A stretch of DNA of 64,000 nucleotides from Vreelandella salicampi (GCF_013415105.1 NZ_JACCDF010000009.1:62001-126000); one strand, 5' to 3'; shown: positions 17,097 to 28,105, counted from the first letter of the stretch. Translations and numbers: made by a program. Notes: a model not told the origin generated them from the sequence alone.

Positions 17097-18326
17097 GCGA
17101 GTTTGACGCTCAAGCGGCGCTTCGCTGATAAACCAGTGCAGCGCCGCCGCCACCACTGACAGCAAAATCGCTATTTGCCATACGGTGTTGTAGTGACCGG
17201 TCAGGTCGTACAGGTAGCCGCCGAGCCATACGCCCATAAACGAGCCGAGCTGGTGGAAAAGAAATACGATGCCGCCGAGCATTGATAGATGGCGCACACC
17301 AAAGACAGACGCCACGATGCCGTTGGTTAGCGGTACGGTAGAAAGCCACAAAAGCCCAATCGCGATACCGAAAAGATAGGTGCTGAACGTGCTTAGCGGC
17401 ATGAACACAAAGGCCGCAATCACCGCACCGCGAATGATGTAAAGCCAGCTTAAAAGCCGCGGCTTGGAAATAAACCCGCCTAGCCAGCCAGCGAGATACG
17501 TTCCGAAGATATTAAAAAGCCCCACCAGGGCCAGTACGGTGCTGCCCACCTCGACAGGCAAGCCGTTGTCGAACAGATAACCCGGCAAATGCACGGCAAT
17601 AAACACCACCTGAAAGCCACAGACAAAAAAGCCCAGGCACAACATCCAAAAGCCTTTTTGCCCGGCGGCTTCGTTTAGCGCGTCTTTTAAGGTGAGATCC
17701 GTCGCGCCGCGTGGGGAAGGCGTATCGCGCAAAAACGCCCCAAACGGGATCATCAGCGCAGCAATTGCGCCCATCGCCAGCAGCGCCGCCGACCAACCAA
17801 GCCATTCTAAAAGCCCGAGTGTGCCCGGCAGCATGGCAAACTGCCCAAACGAACCCGCTGCGCTGACAATCCCCATCGCCATGCTGCGTTTCTCAGGTGA
17901 GACTGCGCGCCCCACTGCACCAAGGATTACCGAAAATGTGGTGCCGGAGAGGCCCAGGCCAATCAAAATCCCGGCGCTTAATGTCATACCCAGCGCCGAG
18001 TTGGCCAGCCCCATCATTAAAAGGCCAACGGCGTAAAGCGCCCCGCTAATGACGATGACCCGCGCGGCACCGAAGCGGTCAGCCAGCGCGCCGGTAAAGG
18101 GCTGCGATAGCCCCCACACTAGGTTTTGCAACGCCAGGGCAAAGGCGAACACCCCACGCCCCCAGCCGAAGTCGCTGCTCATGGGCTCCATAAAGAGCCC
18201 GAAGCCGTGGCGAAGTCCCATAGCGGTGGAAATCACCAAGCTGCCGAGCACGATCAAGAGCAGCGCCGCATGGCGTGATGGGAGAGCAGAAGCGGCAGTA
18301 GCTTTCGCTGAAGGCGTAGTAGTCAT
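17079..18326 (-). CDS. MFS transporter
   Basis: The protein has about 415 residues with twelve hydrophobic helices. The loop 2-3 motif is GALADRFGAARV, and MEPMSSDFGWGRGVFAFALALQ near the N-terminus resembles monocarboxylate/oxalate-formate antiporter-like MFS proteins. The substrate cannot be deduced; the acetate kinase neighbour would be consistent with an organic acid but is weak evidence. The frame is open from 18356; the ATG at 18326 is preferred because it begins just before a polar, Ser/Thr/Ala-rich leader, but neither start has a clear ribosome-binding site. Confidence 0.85.
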   Translation of the reverse strand: MTTTPSAKATAASALPSRHAALLLIVLGSLVISTAMGLRHGFGLFMEPMSSDFGWGRGVFAFALALQNLVWGLSQPFTGALADRFGAARVIVISGALYAVGLLMMGLANSALGMTLSAGILIGLGLSGTTFSVILGAVGRAVSPEKRSMAMGIVSAAGSFGQFAMLPGTLGLLEWLGWSAALLAMGAIAALMIPFGAFLRDTPSPRGATDLTLKDALNEAAGQKGFWMLCLGFFVCGFQVVFIAVHLPGYLFDNGLPVEVGSTVLALVGLFNIFGTYLAGWLGGFISKPRLLSWLYIIRGAVIAAFVFMPLSTFSTYLFGIAIGLLWLSTVPLTNGIVASVFGVRHLSMLGGIVFLFHQLGSFMGVWLGGYLYDLTGHYNTVWQIAILLSVVAAALHWFISEAPLERQTRLIGIK

Positions 18327-18356
18327 GGCATTTTTGTTTGCAGGCTTATAACGCAT

Positions 18357-18660
18357 TCACTATGGCATGCGCGCCCATGCTTTGCACGTGCCTAGCATGG
18401 GCACCATTGGTGTTTTAAAGGCTGGCAAACGGGCTGAGTGACGTCCATCAAACAGGCGATGAGTAGGTAGTGAAGAGTAGGGTAGTGAGTAAGTAACGAA
18501 GGCAATAGCAGCAAGCGTTAGAGATAAACGTAATGATCTTGATCGCAGATTAAGGTTTATTTACTAGCAACAGCTTTTTAACTCGGCGCTATCTGCTAAA
18601 ATCCGCCGCTTTTCAGTACTTGCTTACTTATACATTCACTGACTCTTGCTAGGAAATTTC
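18357..18660. other. Divergent intergenic region between the MFS and antiporter genes
   Basis: No gene is seen in these 304 bases. An inverted repeat GCCCATGC (18373-18380) / GCATGGGC (18395-18402), extendable with gaps to ATGG...CCAT, lies close to the MFS start and could be an operator. Around 18450-18500 a loosely repetitive GTAG/GTGA stretch occurs, with no obvious role. AGGAAATTTC immediately before 18661 is the ribosome-binding site of the next gene. Confidence 0.45.
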
Positions 18661-20010
18661 ATGAATGCAGTAATTCTTGCCGTATTGGTGATGGTAGCGT
18701 TATCGCTGGCGCGGGTCTCCGTGGTGTTTGCGCTGGTGGTTGGCGCGCTTGTGGGCGGCCTAGTAGGAGGCTTAACGCTTGAGCAAACGCTGGATGCTTT
18801 TCACCAAGGCGTGGGTGGTGGTGCGCAGGTAGCATTGGCGTACGCGACGCTTGGGGCGTTTGCGGTGGCGATTTCTCGCTCAGGCCTGCCGGATTTGCTC
18901 GCCAAACGGTTGATTGTCTTGCTTGGGCAGGAAACCAGCGCCGCGCATCAATCGCGTGTGAAAACACTACTGCTTACCGCCGTGCTGCTGATGGCGGTTT
19001 CATCGCAAAACCTGATTCCGGTCCATATCGCTTTTATTCCGATTTTGATTCCGCCGCTCTTAAAGGTCATGAACCAGCTCAACCTTGACCGCCGCGCGGT
19101 GGCCTGCGCGCTGACGTTTGGGTTGACGGCGCCTTACATGCTGCTACCCGTTGGGTTTGGCGCTATCTTCCTAAACGATATTTTGCTTGCCAATTTGAAT
19201 AGCGCTGGCGAACCGTTAGGGCTTGAGATTACCCGTGCCATGGTGCCGATGGCGATGGCGGTTCCCGTGGGTGGTATGGCGTTGGGGTTAGCTGTGGCGA
19301 TTTTCTTCAGCTATCGCAAGCCGCGTCATTACGACAGTGCCGATGTTGTCAGTGCCAACGCCCATGAAGGGCATTCGGCCCCTCAGGAGCCGCACACTTT
19401 GGGGCTTGTCATGTCGGGCGTAGCGATTGCCGCGGCGCTGGGTCTGCAGCTTTATAGCGGCTCGATGATTTTAGGCGGCTTGGTCGGTGTAGCGCTTTTG
19501 TCGCTAGGCGGTATTTTTAAGTGGCGCGAGGCGGATGGTCTTTTCACCAGCGGTATGCGCATGATGGCGTTGATCGGCTTCATTATGATTTCCGCTGCCG
19601 GGTTTGCCGAGGTGATGAAAACCACCGGAGACATTGATGCGCTGGTGGAAGGGGCGTTTGCCCTGTTTGGGGATAACCGCGGCTTGGCCGCCTTGGTCAT
19701 GTTGCTGGTGGGCTTGTTTATCACGCTAGGGATTGGTTCGTCGTTTTCTACCATCCCGATTATCGCGGCGATTTTTGTGCCATTGGCGGTTCAGTTTGGC
19801 TTTTCCCCCATGGCAACCGTGGTGCTGGTGGGGACGGCTGCGGCGCTTGGTGATGCCGGCTCGCCCGCCTCCGACTCCACGCTCGGCCCTACCTCCGGGC
19901 TTAACGTCGACCGCCAGCACGACCATATCTGGGATAGCGTTGTACCCACGTTTATTCACTATAATCTACCGCTGATCGGCTTTGGCTGGCTCGCCGCCAT
20001 GATGCTGTAA
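18661..20010 (+). CDS. Na+/H+ antiporter family protein (NhaC/YuiF-like)
   Basis: The 449-residue membrane protein has about eleven hydrophobic helices. The N-terminal [18 protein letters not shown] matches the short N-terminal domain of this Na+/H+ antiporter family, and the body carries [36 protein letters not shown] and [19 protein letters not shown], the latter typical of the ion-binding region. It would export Na+ or take up organic anions with protons; antiport is the family annotation, with few members tested. ATG 18661 is chosen over an upstream TTG-type start for its AGGAA box. Confidence 0.85.
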   Translation: MNAVILAVLVMVALSLARVSVVFALVVGALVGGLVGGLTLEQTLDAFHQGVGGGAQVALAYATLGAFAVAISRSGLPDLLAKRLIVLLGQETSAAHQSRVKTLLLTAVLLMAVSSQNLIPVHIAFIPILIPPLLKVMNQLNLDRRAVACALTFGLTAPYMLLPVGFGAIFLNDILLANLNSAGEPLGLEITRAMVPMAMAVPVGGMALGLAVAIFFSYRKPRHYDSADVVSANAHEGHSAPQEPHTLGLVMSGVAIAAALGLQLYSGSMILGGLVGVALLSLGGIFKWREADGLFTSGMRMMALIGFIMISAAGFAEVMKTTGDIDALVEGAFALFGDNRGLAALVMLLVGLFITLGIGSSFSTIPIIAAIFVPLAVQFGFSPMATVVLVGTAAALGDAGSPASDSTLGPTSGLNVDRQHDHIWDSVVPTFIHYNLPLIGFGWLAAMML

Positions 20011-20029
20011 CGCGCCTTGCCGCCCCTTG

Positions 20030-20773
20030 CTACTCTTTCGGCTGGGGCGGTAAGTGCGATTCAACGGCACTGAGTAGCCCTCGCAGCAGCGACAGTTCGC
20101 GCCGCGAGGGCTCTGCGCGGGCGAATAGGGCCTGCAGCTGTTCTTCGGTTCGTGCGTGGGGTTGAGTGATAAAGCCACTTTTGTGCATCACCTGGCGTAA
20201 GTGATCTTGAAAATAGCCAAACTGCTCGCGACTGGGCGGCGTGGCCTGCGTCGGTGTTTGGTAGGTAAAGCCGCTGCCAGGGCGTTTTCGAAAGCAGCGA
20301 TGAACCTCGTAAGCGAGAATTTGCACTGCTTGAGACAGGTTGAGGATGCCGTATTCCGGGTTCGCCGGGATGCTGACCTGATGGGTACAGGCACGGATTT
20401 CATCGTTGGTTAACCCCGAACGCTCCCTTCCAAATACTAGCGCGACAGGCGCCGCCGTGGCGTTTTCCACCACGCTTTCGGCCATATTATCCGGTTCGTC
20501 AAAATGCGGTAAAGGCATGTTGCGAAGTCGCGCGCTGGCCCCGACGACCTGCACACAGTCACTCACCGCTTCATCAAGCGAGCCAACAACGCGCGCGTTT
20601 TCCAGCACGTCAGTGGCGCCGGCGGCGAGTCGCGTTGCTTCGTCATCGGGAAATGCCCGTGGGTTGACCAGGGTGAGGTGCTCGAGACCCATCGTCTTCA
20701 TGGCGCGGGCGGTGGCGCCGATATTACCGGGGTGAAACGTCTGAACCAGGATAATGCGGATGTTGGAAAGCAC
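20030..20773 (-). CDS. trmJ: tRNA (cytidine/uridine-2'-O)-methyltransferase TrmJ
   Basis: TrmJ is a SPOUT-fold enzyme that methylates the ribose at position 32 of several tRNAs using S-adenosylmethionine. About 247 residues show RIILVQTFHPGNIGATARAM at the start, VALVFGRERSGLTNDEI in the middle, and VSIPANPEYGILNLSQAVQIL forming the knotted cofactor site. A C-terminal extension (about residues 165-247) is present, as in E. coli TrmJ. The GTG at 20773 gives the canonical N-terminus and has AAGG upstream; a TTG at 20782 is the alternative. It converges on the antiporter gene with 19 bases between. Confidence 0.93.
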   Translation of the reverse strand: MLSNIRIILVQTFHPGNIGATARAMKTMGLEHLTLVNPRAFPDDEATRLAAGATDVLENARVVGSLDEAVSDCVQVVGASARLRNMPLPHFDEPDNMAESVVENATAAPVALVFGRERSGLTNDEIRACTHQVSIPANPEYGILNLSQAVQILAYEVHRCFRKRPGSGFTYQTPTQATPPSREQFGYFQDHLRQVMHKSGFITQPHARTEEQLQALFARAEPSRRELSLLRGLLSAVESHLPPQPKE

Positions 20774-20856
20774 GAAATTCAAACCTTAAACAGGCGGTGG
20801 TTGGTATATGAGGAAGTAAGACAGTGAGCAAGTCGCAATATTAACACGCCCATAAC

Positions 20857-20886
20857 GCAAGAACCCCGCCGGAGCGGGGTTCTTGC
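20857..20886 (-). terminator. Strong hairpin after groEL
   Basis: GCAAGAACCCCGC and GCGGGGTTCTTGC form a 13-base-pair stem with a four-base loop. It lies 42 bases past the groEL stop. The T-run after it is poor, but stem strength and position argue for a transcription terminator. Confidence 0.75.
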
Positions 20887-20927
20887 TGACGTTTTAGCGT
20901 CAAATGAGCGGTTGGCTCAAGGGTGCA

Positions 20928-22583
<1,656 letters not shown>

Positions 22584-22656
22584 CTAACGGTTAAATATAA
22601 ATGAACGATGAAACGGGTTAGCAAATAGCCAGAAGGGGATAGCTGCCTTCGCCTAT

Positions 22657-22950
22657 TTAGCCTTCGACGACGGCCAGGATATCGGCTTCGCTCATGATCA
22701 AGACTTCTTCGCCATCGATTTTCTGCTTCTCGACGCCAAAGCCGTCTTTGAAAATCACGCTATCGCCCACTTTGACATCCAGTGCGCGGACATCACCGTT
22801 TTCCAAAATCCGGCCATTACCCACGGCTAATACTTCGCCGCGTGTGGGCTTTTCCTGGGCGCTGCCCGGAAGCACGATGCCACCAGCAGTGGTTTGCTCT
22901 TCTTCTACGCGACGAATTACGACGCGATCGTGCAAAGGACGGATATTCAT
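22657..22950 (-). CDS. groES: Co-chaperonin GroES (Hsp10)
   Basis: The protein has 97 residues and shows [19 protein letters not shown], the mobile loop [13 protein letters not shown] region (here [18 protein letters not shown]), and the C-terminal [20 protein letters not shown]. It caps the GroEL ring. The frame is open upstream to 23040, but ATG 22950 has AGGAG upstream and the standard N-terminus. Confidence 0.98.
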   Translation of the reverse strand: MNIRPLHDRVVIRRVEEEQTTAGGIVLPGSAQEKPTRGEVLAVGNGRILENGDVRALDVKVGDSVIFKDGFGVEKQKIDGEEVLIMSEADILAVVEG

Positions 22951-23115
22951 GCTCACGTTCTCCTGAGTATCGTTTTGAGCCCTAATGGGCGGTTTCCAAA
23001 TGACGCTTCTCATGGCGTGCTTAAAAAGCTGTGCCAACAAGAAGAGAAGGTAGTATGACCTTCATTGTTAATGGCGAATGGCATGTGCCTTCGCCGAACT
23101 TGTGTGCTGCCTCAA

Positions 23116-23143
23116 AAGTGGGGGCTGGCGTTAGCCTTTCAAG
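23116..23143 (-). promoter_or_regulatory. Sigma-32 (heat-shock) promoter of groES-groEL
   Basis: On the minus strand CTTGAAA (23143-23137) is followed after 13 bases by CCCCACTT (23123-23116), an excellent match to the RpoH consensus CTTGAAA-N13-15-CCCCATNT. It lies about 165 bases before the groES start and downstream of fxsA, so heat-shock transcription does not depend on fxsA. Confidence 0.85.
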
Positions 23144-23195
23144 GGGTAAAGGCGAAAAAAATGGCTTTTTTTTCTATCGCCGTGCTCTTATCAGT

Positions 23196-23693
23196 TCAGC
23201 GGCGTGGGCGTGGTTCATCGCGGCTAATAAAGTCACCTTCTAGCGGGCCATCTTGATGGGCGTTAGACGACGAATCTGAGTGAGTGTCGGTATAAGTGTT
23301 GCTGTTCTGCTGCCCACCCGCTTGGTGTTGTGTGCTCACGCTGGCTTTGAGTCCGAACCATGTCAGTAGCTTGAGCATCAAGCGGCGAGCATTAGGGAGT
23401 AAGCAAGCTAATCCAAGGGCGTCAGATAAAAAGCCTGGTGCCATTAACAGTGCCCCGCCAAAAATGAGCGCAGCGCCGGTCAATAGCTCAGTCGAAGGAA
23501 TCTCCCCGGCGTTCATTTTCTCCTTCGCGCGCGCTAACGTGGATGCGCCTTCGCGGCGGATGAGATGAAGCCCACCAATGCCAGTGATCAAAATCAATAA
23601 CAAGGTGGCGAGAAGGCCTATTTGGCCGCCTATGGAGAAAAGGACCACAAAATCGAGCAGCGTAAAAAGAGAGATAAAAAGTAATACAGGCAT
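23196..23693 (-). CDS. fxsA: FxsA family membrane protein
   Basis: The 165-residue protein has an N-terminal FxsA domain with three or four hydrophobic stretches (residues about 2-25, 28-45, 70-100), including GGLHLIRREGASTLARAKEKM and GALLMAPGFLSDALG, the family hallmark. FxsA is named for suppressing F-plasmid exclusion of phage T7; its normal role is not known. The C-terminal 60 residues are polar, rich in Ser, Gln, Asn and His. Location upstream of groES-groEL is the usual one. ATG 23693 follows GGAG; a TTG at 23708 is less likely. Confidence 0.9.
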   Translation of the reverse strand: MPVLLFISLFTLLDFVVLFSIGGQIGLLATLLLILITGIGGLHLIRREGASTLARAKEKMNAGEIPSTELLTGAALIFGGALLMAPGFLSDALGLACLLPNARRLMLKLLTWFGLKASVSTQHQAGGQQNSNTYTDTHSDSSSNAHQDGPLEGDFISRDEPRPRR

Positions 23694-23979
23694 GGTTCGC
23701 TCCAACAATGTGCAGCTGAGAATATGGAGACGCTTAGGCGCTAAAGCAAGCGTTTGCTGGTATGGGAATGAGAGTTATCCGTGTCAATGTTGAGTGGTAT
23801 GGCCTTTTAGGCGCGCTTTTATTTTCTTATGGGCTTTACTATGCTGCACCGCATCATTGGTGCTATGTTTAGTGCGGAACTGAGTACCATGCCTAGTGCT
23901 GATTCTAGTACTCGGTTTAATGCATCGCCCACGGTCGGTGCTGTTGTATCCCCAATACATTGATTGAAGGTGGTGACGA

Positions 23980-24741
23980 ATGGAGTTAAATAACCAAATT
24001 ATCGCGATTACAGGCGGCGCTCGTGGACTCGGGTTTGCTACGGCTAAGCGTCTGGGCCAGCAAGGAGCGAAAGTTGCCTTGTTGGATATGAACGCAGAAG
24101 CGTTAGATAGTGCCGTATCCAAACTGGCAAGTGAGGGTATTGATGCCCAAGCGTTTGTCGTCAACGTGGCAGAGGAGGCCTCAGTGACTCAGGCATTTGC
24201 CGATATCGCCCAGCAGATGGGAGCACTCAGCGGCTTGGTGAATAACGCGGGGATTACGAAAGATGCGTTGCTGGTAAAAGCCAAAGATGGCGAAGTACAA
24301 AAGCGCATGTCACTTGATGCCTGGCAAAGTGTCATCAATGTGAACCTTACCGGCGTTTTCTTATGTGGGCGCGAAGCCGCTACCCAAATGATTGAAGCGG
24401 GTAAAGAGGGCGTTATTGTTAATATTTCCAGCATTTCTCGTGCGGGCAATATGGGGCAGAGTAACTACTCAGCGGCCAAAGCGGGGATTCATGCGCTCAC
24501 GGTTACCTGGGCAAATGAGCTATCACGCTATGGGATTCGTACCGGCACCGTGGCTCCCGGCTTTATCAATACCGAAATGACCGCCGCGATGCGCCCCGAT
24601 ATGCTCGAGCGTATTGCGTCAGGGGTGCCGCTAAAGCGACTCGGCGAAGCCGATAACATCGCGCAAAGCATTGAGTTTGTTTTAACTAATGACTACTTCA
24701 CCGGTCGTATTATTGAGTGCGATGGCGGCCTGCGTTTATAA
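23980..24741 (+). CDS. Short-chain dehydrogenase/reductase (FabG-like)
   Basis: This 253-residue classical SDR has the NAD(P) loop TGGARGLGFATAKRL near residue 11, NNAGI near residue 88, the catalytic serine in NISSISRAGN, and YSAAK with catalytic Tyr and Lys near 164-168. An insertion-free length and C-terminal ECDGGLRL agree with oxidoreductases of the 3-ketoacyl reductase type. The cofactor-site Asp (LLDMNAEAL) after strand 2 suggests NAD(H) preference. It stands alone between fxsA and a convergent outer-membrane-like gene, so the physiological substrate is unknown. Confidence 0.85.
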   Translation: MELNNQIIAITGGARGLGFATAKRLGQQGAKVALLDMNAEALDSAVSKLASEGIDAQAFVVNVAEEASVTQAFADIAQQMGALSGLVNNAGITKDALLVKAKDGEVQKRMSLDAWQSVINVNLTGVFLCGREAATQMIEAGKEGVIVNISSISRAGNMGQSNYSAAKAGIHALTVTWANELSRYGIRTGTVAPGFINTEMTAAMRPDMLERIASGVPLKRLGEADNIAQSIEFVLTNDYFTGRIIECDGGLRL

Positions 24742-24784
24742 ACTACGCGTCATCAATATTCAGGCAGGAGATAAAAATCAAAGG

Positions 24785-24837
24785 GCTCCTCTGGGGTGAT
24801 GGCAAGCCTTTACGCCTGTCATCGAAGGGGGAGGAGC
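24785..24837. other. Two-part imperfect hairpin downstream of the SDR gene
   Basis: Outer arms GCTCCTC and GAGGAGC (seven pairs) enclose inner arms GATGGCA and TGTCATC (seven pairs counting one G-U). It lies between two convergent genes (SDR stop at 24741, orphan stop at 24905). There is no T-run, so it is not a typical terminator, but it may stop transcription or protect 3' ends. Confidence 0.4.
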
Positions 24838-24904
24838 TACTAAATTTGCGCGACACGTTTGGCCACTGTCTGCGTTGTGAAAATGATACGTAGCTAATTG
24901 AGGG

Positions 24905-25903
24905 CTAAAAATAGTTGCGTTGGATGCGGCGCTGAAAATACATCTCAAGACGTAACGTCATGGCCCAGCGCGGGTCATAGCTTGATTCACGCGGGAAGTG
25001 CAATTCAGGAATGACGTCAGCAAACAGTACCCCTTTATGCACATCGCGGCGGTAGCGCGTTTGCAGATAGTAATTCGTCATACGCGGGTGAGAGGCGCTC
25101 TCGCCAATGGCAATGGCTGAATAGCGTAAGGCACTGCGGTCATTGAGCCTATGGTTGAGTTCCGCGACTTCGCTAAATTCCAGCGTGTCTTCTTCTTCGC
25201 GCCACTGCAAGTTGGTAATAAAACGCAGGTGCTGTGCGTCACTCAGCGGCTTCCCTATGTCCCAGCGTGTGCGTGCGGAGTAACCGTCATTATTAAACCA
25301 GGAAATTCGGTTGTTGGATTCAAGCTGCCAGGGGCTCTCGCCTAAATGCCAAAGTCGCTCGCTAGTAAAGCGCACAAAGGGGTCTAGCGGCAGACGTAAA
25401 CGTACCCCGGCACTGACATCGTTGCTCCAGTGTTCGCGTTTATCGCGGTCTTCTAACCAGGTTAAACCCAAGACTGAGGAGCGTCTGTTGCGTTGATCGT
25501 TAGCCAGTCGCCCAGAGCCTTGTTCTTCTAACGTACCTTGGGACTCTTCGGGGTCGCTTTCGATAATCAAGCGCAAACGCTCTTCAGCGGTCGGTAGATC
25601 AATTCGATAGCGAAGCGTTGTTTCAGCGTCGACGCCATCACCTTCCATAAAGTCTAACTCTTGGCCAAGGCGAAGATATGATTTGTTTTCGACGCTCATA
25701 CTTTCACGGGTGCCGAAGAAGTTGTCGATATTGCGTGAGGTGCTGTCGACCCAGGCGCCGACACGTTCTCGCGTAGGCTCAATGCGGTCACTTGCCCACT
25801 GAGGTAGGTCGCTATCGCTCTCATTAGCCATCGCCACATTCATAATCGCGCTGCTGCATAACACGCTTAGCCAGCCTAGCATCACAATTTGTTTCACAGG
25901 CAA
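24905..25903 (-). CDS. Orphan exported protein, probable outer-membrane beta-barrel
   Basis: The family is not recognised. The 332-residue protein has a signal peptide (about residues 1-26, ending NVAMANE). The rest is rich in alternating polar/hydrophobic strands with many aromatic residues (e.g. LRYRIDLPTA, VSAGVRLRLPLDPFVRF, ALRYSAIAIG, YYLQTRYRRD) and ends in phenylalanine, the usual BAM recognition signal of outer-membrane barrels. This supports an integral barrel of perhaps 10-12 strands; it could be a porin-like or lipid-related protein. It is flanked by an SDR (convergent) and tRNA-Leu, with no functional context. Confidence 0.6.
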   Translation of the reverse strand: MPVKQIVMLGWLSVLCSSAIMNVAMANESDSDLPQWASDRIEPTRERVGAWVDSTSRNIDNFFGTRESMSVENKSYLRLGQELDFMEGDGVDAETTLRYRIDLPTAEERLRLIIESDPEESQGTLEEQGSGRLANDQRNRRSSVLGLTWLEDRDKREHWSNDVSAGVRLRLPLDPFVRFTSERLWHLGESPWQLESNNRISWFNNDGYSARTRWDIGKPLSDAQHLRFITNLQWREEEDTLEFSEVAELNHRLNDRSALRYSAIAIGESASHPRMTNYYLQTRYRRDVHKGVLFADVIPELHFPRESSYDPRWAMTLRLEMYFQRRIQRNYF

Positions 25904-26140
25904 GGCCTCTTCTTAAAAAACCATATCTAATGTCATTTCAGCATCAATATGCATGGATGGCGATGCTTTGCAAAAGAAAAACATTAACAGCTTTAGATAA
26001 GCGAATCGATCAGAGGGGGAAGTAAATTAACTAGGCAATGTTAAACTTATAAATAAATCAACTTCAGCTTTGTTAAGCTAGGCTATGAGTTACTTATCTT
26101 AGAAGGGAGGTGAAGCAGGGAAAGGTCTTTATAATCAAGT

Positions 26141-26225
26141 TGGTGCGGATGGGGAGACTTGAACTCCCACGCCTTACGGCACTAGAACCTAAATCTAGCG
26201 TGTCTACCAATTCCACCACATCCGC
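26141..26225 (-). tRNA. tRNA-Leu (anticodon TAG)
   Basis: The 85-base gene has a long variable arm (class II). Acceptor GCGGATG pairs with CATCCGC, the anticodon stem CTAGA/TCTAG encloses the loop TTTAGGT (TAG), and a CCA end is encoded. It is transcribed away from comF. Confidence 0.95.
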
Positions 26226-26299
26226 AGAACTGGCGCATATACTAGCAGTTAATTTTTGAAAGTCAATCATCGATGTGAATTAGTGGTAAGGAGCAAAAA

Positions 26300-27013
26300 A
26301 TGCAAACGCAGCCGCGTGGACGTAGCCTTATTCAATGGATAGAGCGGCAGCTGCGTTTGGCGCTACCGGGCTACTGCGCTTTCTGCTTAGGGGAGGTGCC
26401 GCCTGGCCAGGCTTGGTGTGCCCCTTGCTTTGCCTCGCTTCCTTGGAATCAACAAGCGTGCCGGTGCTGCGGTGAACCGCTTTCTTTTGCGTCGGCAATG
26501 CCGTGTCGTGAATGTGTGGATTCACCACCTGCCTTTACACGGGCGCATGTTCCGCTTTTGTATCAGGGGCAGGTTCGACAACTCATGCGCGAATTCAAAT
26601 TTCATGCTTCGCCTCGGGCGGGCGTGCTGCTAATGGCGTTGTTCAAAGAAACGCTAGCTCAATGCCATGCGGAGGCGCTGATCCCTGTGCCGCTGCATCG
26701 TAAGCGCTCACGCGAGCGTGGTTTTAACCAATCGCAGTGGCTGGCGAAAGAGCTGCACAAAACCTGGGATATTCCAATAATAAACGCGGTGCGCAAGGTT
26801 GATACACCTAGTCAGCGTCTCTTCGGCCGTATGGCGCGGCGACGAAATTTGGAAGGGGTATTTGTAATGAGCACCCGGCTACCAAAACGCGTGGCGATTA
26901 TTGATGATGTACTGACAACCGGGGCCACGGCTCATGCGCTGGCATTGGCGGCAAAAGAGGCGGGCGTAGAGCAGGTTGATGTCTATGCCCTCGCGCGTAC
27001 GCCGCGGCGCTAA
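26300..27013 (+). CDS. comF: ComF family phosphoribosyltransferase-like protein
   Basis: This is a 237-residue ComF/GntX protein: an N-terminal Cys-rich zinc part with CAFC, CAPC, CRCC and CREC pairs (about residues 26-75), then a phosphoribosyltransferase-like domain with PVPLHRKRSRERGFNQSQ and RVAIIDDVLTTGATAHA. The role is in DNA uptake in competent bacteria, and its E. coli homologue GntX/YhgH supports use of DNA as nutrient. The enzymatic activity is unproven. ATG 26300 is preceded by AAGGAG. Confidence 0.92.
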   Translation: MQTQPRGRSLIQWIERQLRLALPGYCAFCLGEVPPGQAWCAPCFASLPWNQQACRCCGEPLSFASAMPCRECVDSPPAFTRAHVPLLYQGQVRQLMREFKFHASPRAGVLLMALFKETLAQCHAEALIPVPLHRKRSRERGFNQSQWLAKELHKTWDIPIINAVRKVDTPSQRLFGRMARRRNLEGVFVMSTRLPKRVAIIDDVLTTGATAHALALAAKEAGVEQVDVYALARTPRR

Positions 27014-27094
27014 AAAAATAGACGCAAAGCGGTTATTAGCCGAGTCAGGCAGCCGAGCTGATAGAATGTCGCTTCCAATAGAAAGGAGGTCTGC

Positions 27095-28069
27095 ATGTCG
27101 CACCCTTATCGTGCGCTATCCCCGGATGTTGTGATGTCGGCGATAGAGTCCATCGGGTTTTGGCCCTCCGGTGAGCCCTTTGCGCTCAATAGCTATGAAA
27201 ATCGCGTGCTGATGTTTCGTGACGATGAACGTCGCAGTTGGGTGGTGAAGTTTTATCGCCCAGAGCGCTGGTCGCAGGCTACTATCCAAGAAGAGCATGA
27301 TTTTTTACACGAGCTCAACGTCGCCCAGGTACCGGTAATTGCTCCTTGGCGTGATAGCGAAGGATGTTCGCTTCACCATTATGCAGGGTACGATTTTGCG
27401 CTATTTCCTCAATGTGTTGGGCAAGCCCCTGAACTGGATAATCCCGCTCACCTTTTTGCTTTAGGCGGCTTGCTAGCGAAATTACACCGGGTTGGTGAGG
27501 AAAAGGCGTTTGCCCATCGGGATACACTCGATATGCCAGTAGGCATTATTCAGGCGCGTGAACGTGTTTTGGCGAGTGACTGGTTGACAGCGCATCAACG
27601 TCGTGCCTACGAGCGTGTGACAACACGGTTGCAGGAGCAAACAGCCCCTTACCAGGCAAAGGGGCTGTCAACGATCCGCTGTCATGGAGACTGTCATCTG
27701 GGCAATATTTTGGGTCGAGACGAAGACTTTACCCTCGTCGATTTTGACGACTGCCTGATGGCGCCGGCCATACAAGATATTTGGATGCTGCTTGCGATAG
27801 ATGGCCCCCAAACGTGGCGGTCGCAGCTGAGCGAGATTTCAGAAGGATATGAGGAAGAAAGGGCGTTTCCGCATGATCAGCTGGCCCTGATTGAGCCATT
27901 ACGAAGCTATCGCTTGGTGCGTCACACTGCTTGGCTGGTGGACCGCTGGAATGACCCTGCCTTCCCGCAGGCATTTCCCTGGGTGGCGGGTAGCGGCTAT
28001 TGGGATCAGCATATTCGCCAGCTAGAGCAGCAAAGGCTCCAGCTGGCGTCCCCCAAGTGGCTGGCATGA
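27095..28069 (+). CDS. srkA: Stress response kinase SrkA (YihE)
   Basis: This is a 324-residue APH-fold Ser/Thr kinase. The catalytic loop is HGDCHLGNIL near residue 195 and the metal site is LVDFDD near residue 212; the N-terminal half has ENRVLMFRDDERRSWVVKFYRP with the ATP-binding lysine. Length and these segments match the SrkA/YihE family, which protects cells under envelope and oxidative stress. It follows comF by 81 bases and has an AAAGGAGG ribosome-binding site. A convergent orphan gene begins on the other strand 37 bases past its stop. Confidence 0.93.
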   Translation: MSHPYRALSPDVVMSAIESIGFWPSGEPFALNSYENRVLMFRDDERRSWVVKFYRPERWSQATIQEEHDFLHELNVAQVPVIAPWRDSEGCSLHHYAGYDFALFPQCVGQAPELDNPAHLFALGGLLAKLHRVGEEKAFAHRDTLDMPVGIIQARERVLASDWLTAHQRRAYERVTTRLQEQTAPYQAKGLSTIRCHGDCHLGNILGRDEDFTLVDFDDCLMAPAIQDIWMLLAIDGPQTWRSQLSEISEGYEEERAFPHDQLALIEPLRSYRLVRHTAWLVDRWNDPAFPQAFPWVAGSGYWDQHIRQLEQQRLQLASPKWLA

Positions 28070-28105
28070 CAGTATGACAGTTTGCGTGGGGGCGTAGCGG
28101 TGTGG

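Noticed and set aside
22951-23195. CIRCE element before groES
   Set aside because: The TTAGCACTC inverted repeat is not present; the sigma-32 type promoter explains the region.
23784-24164. Minus-strand 126-codon frame across the start of the SDR gene
   Set aside because: It is antisense to the clear SDR coding region and has low-complexity, shadow-like composition.
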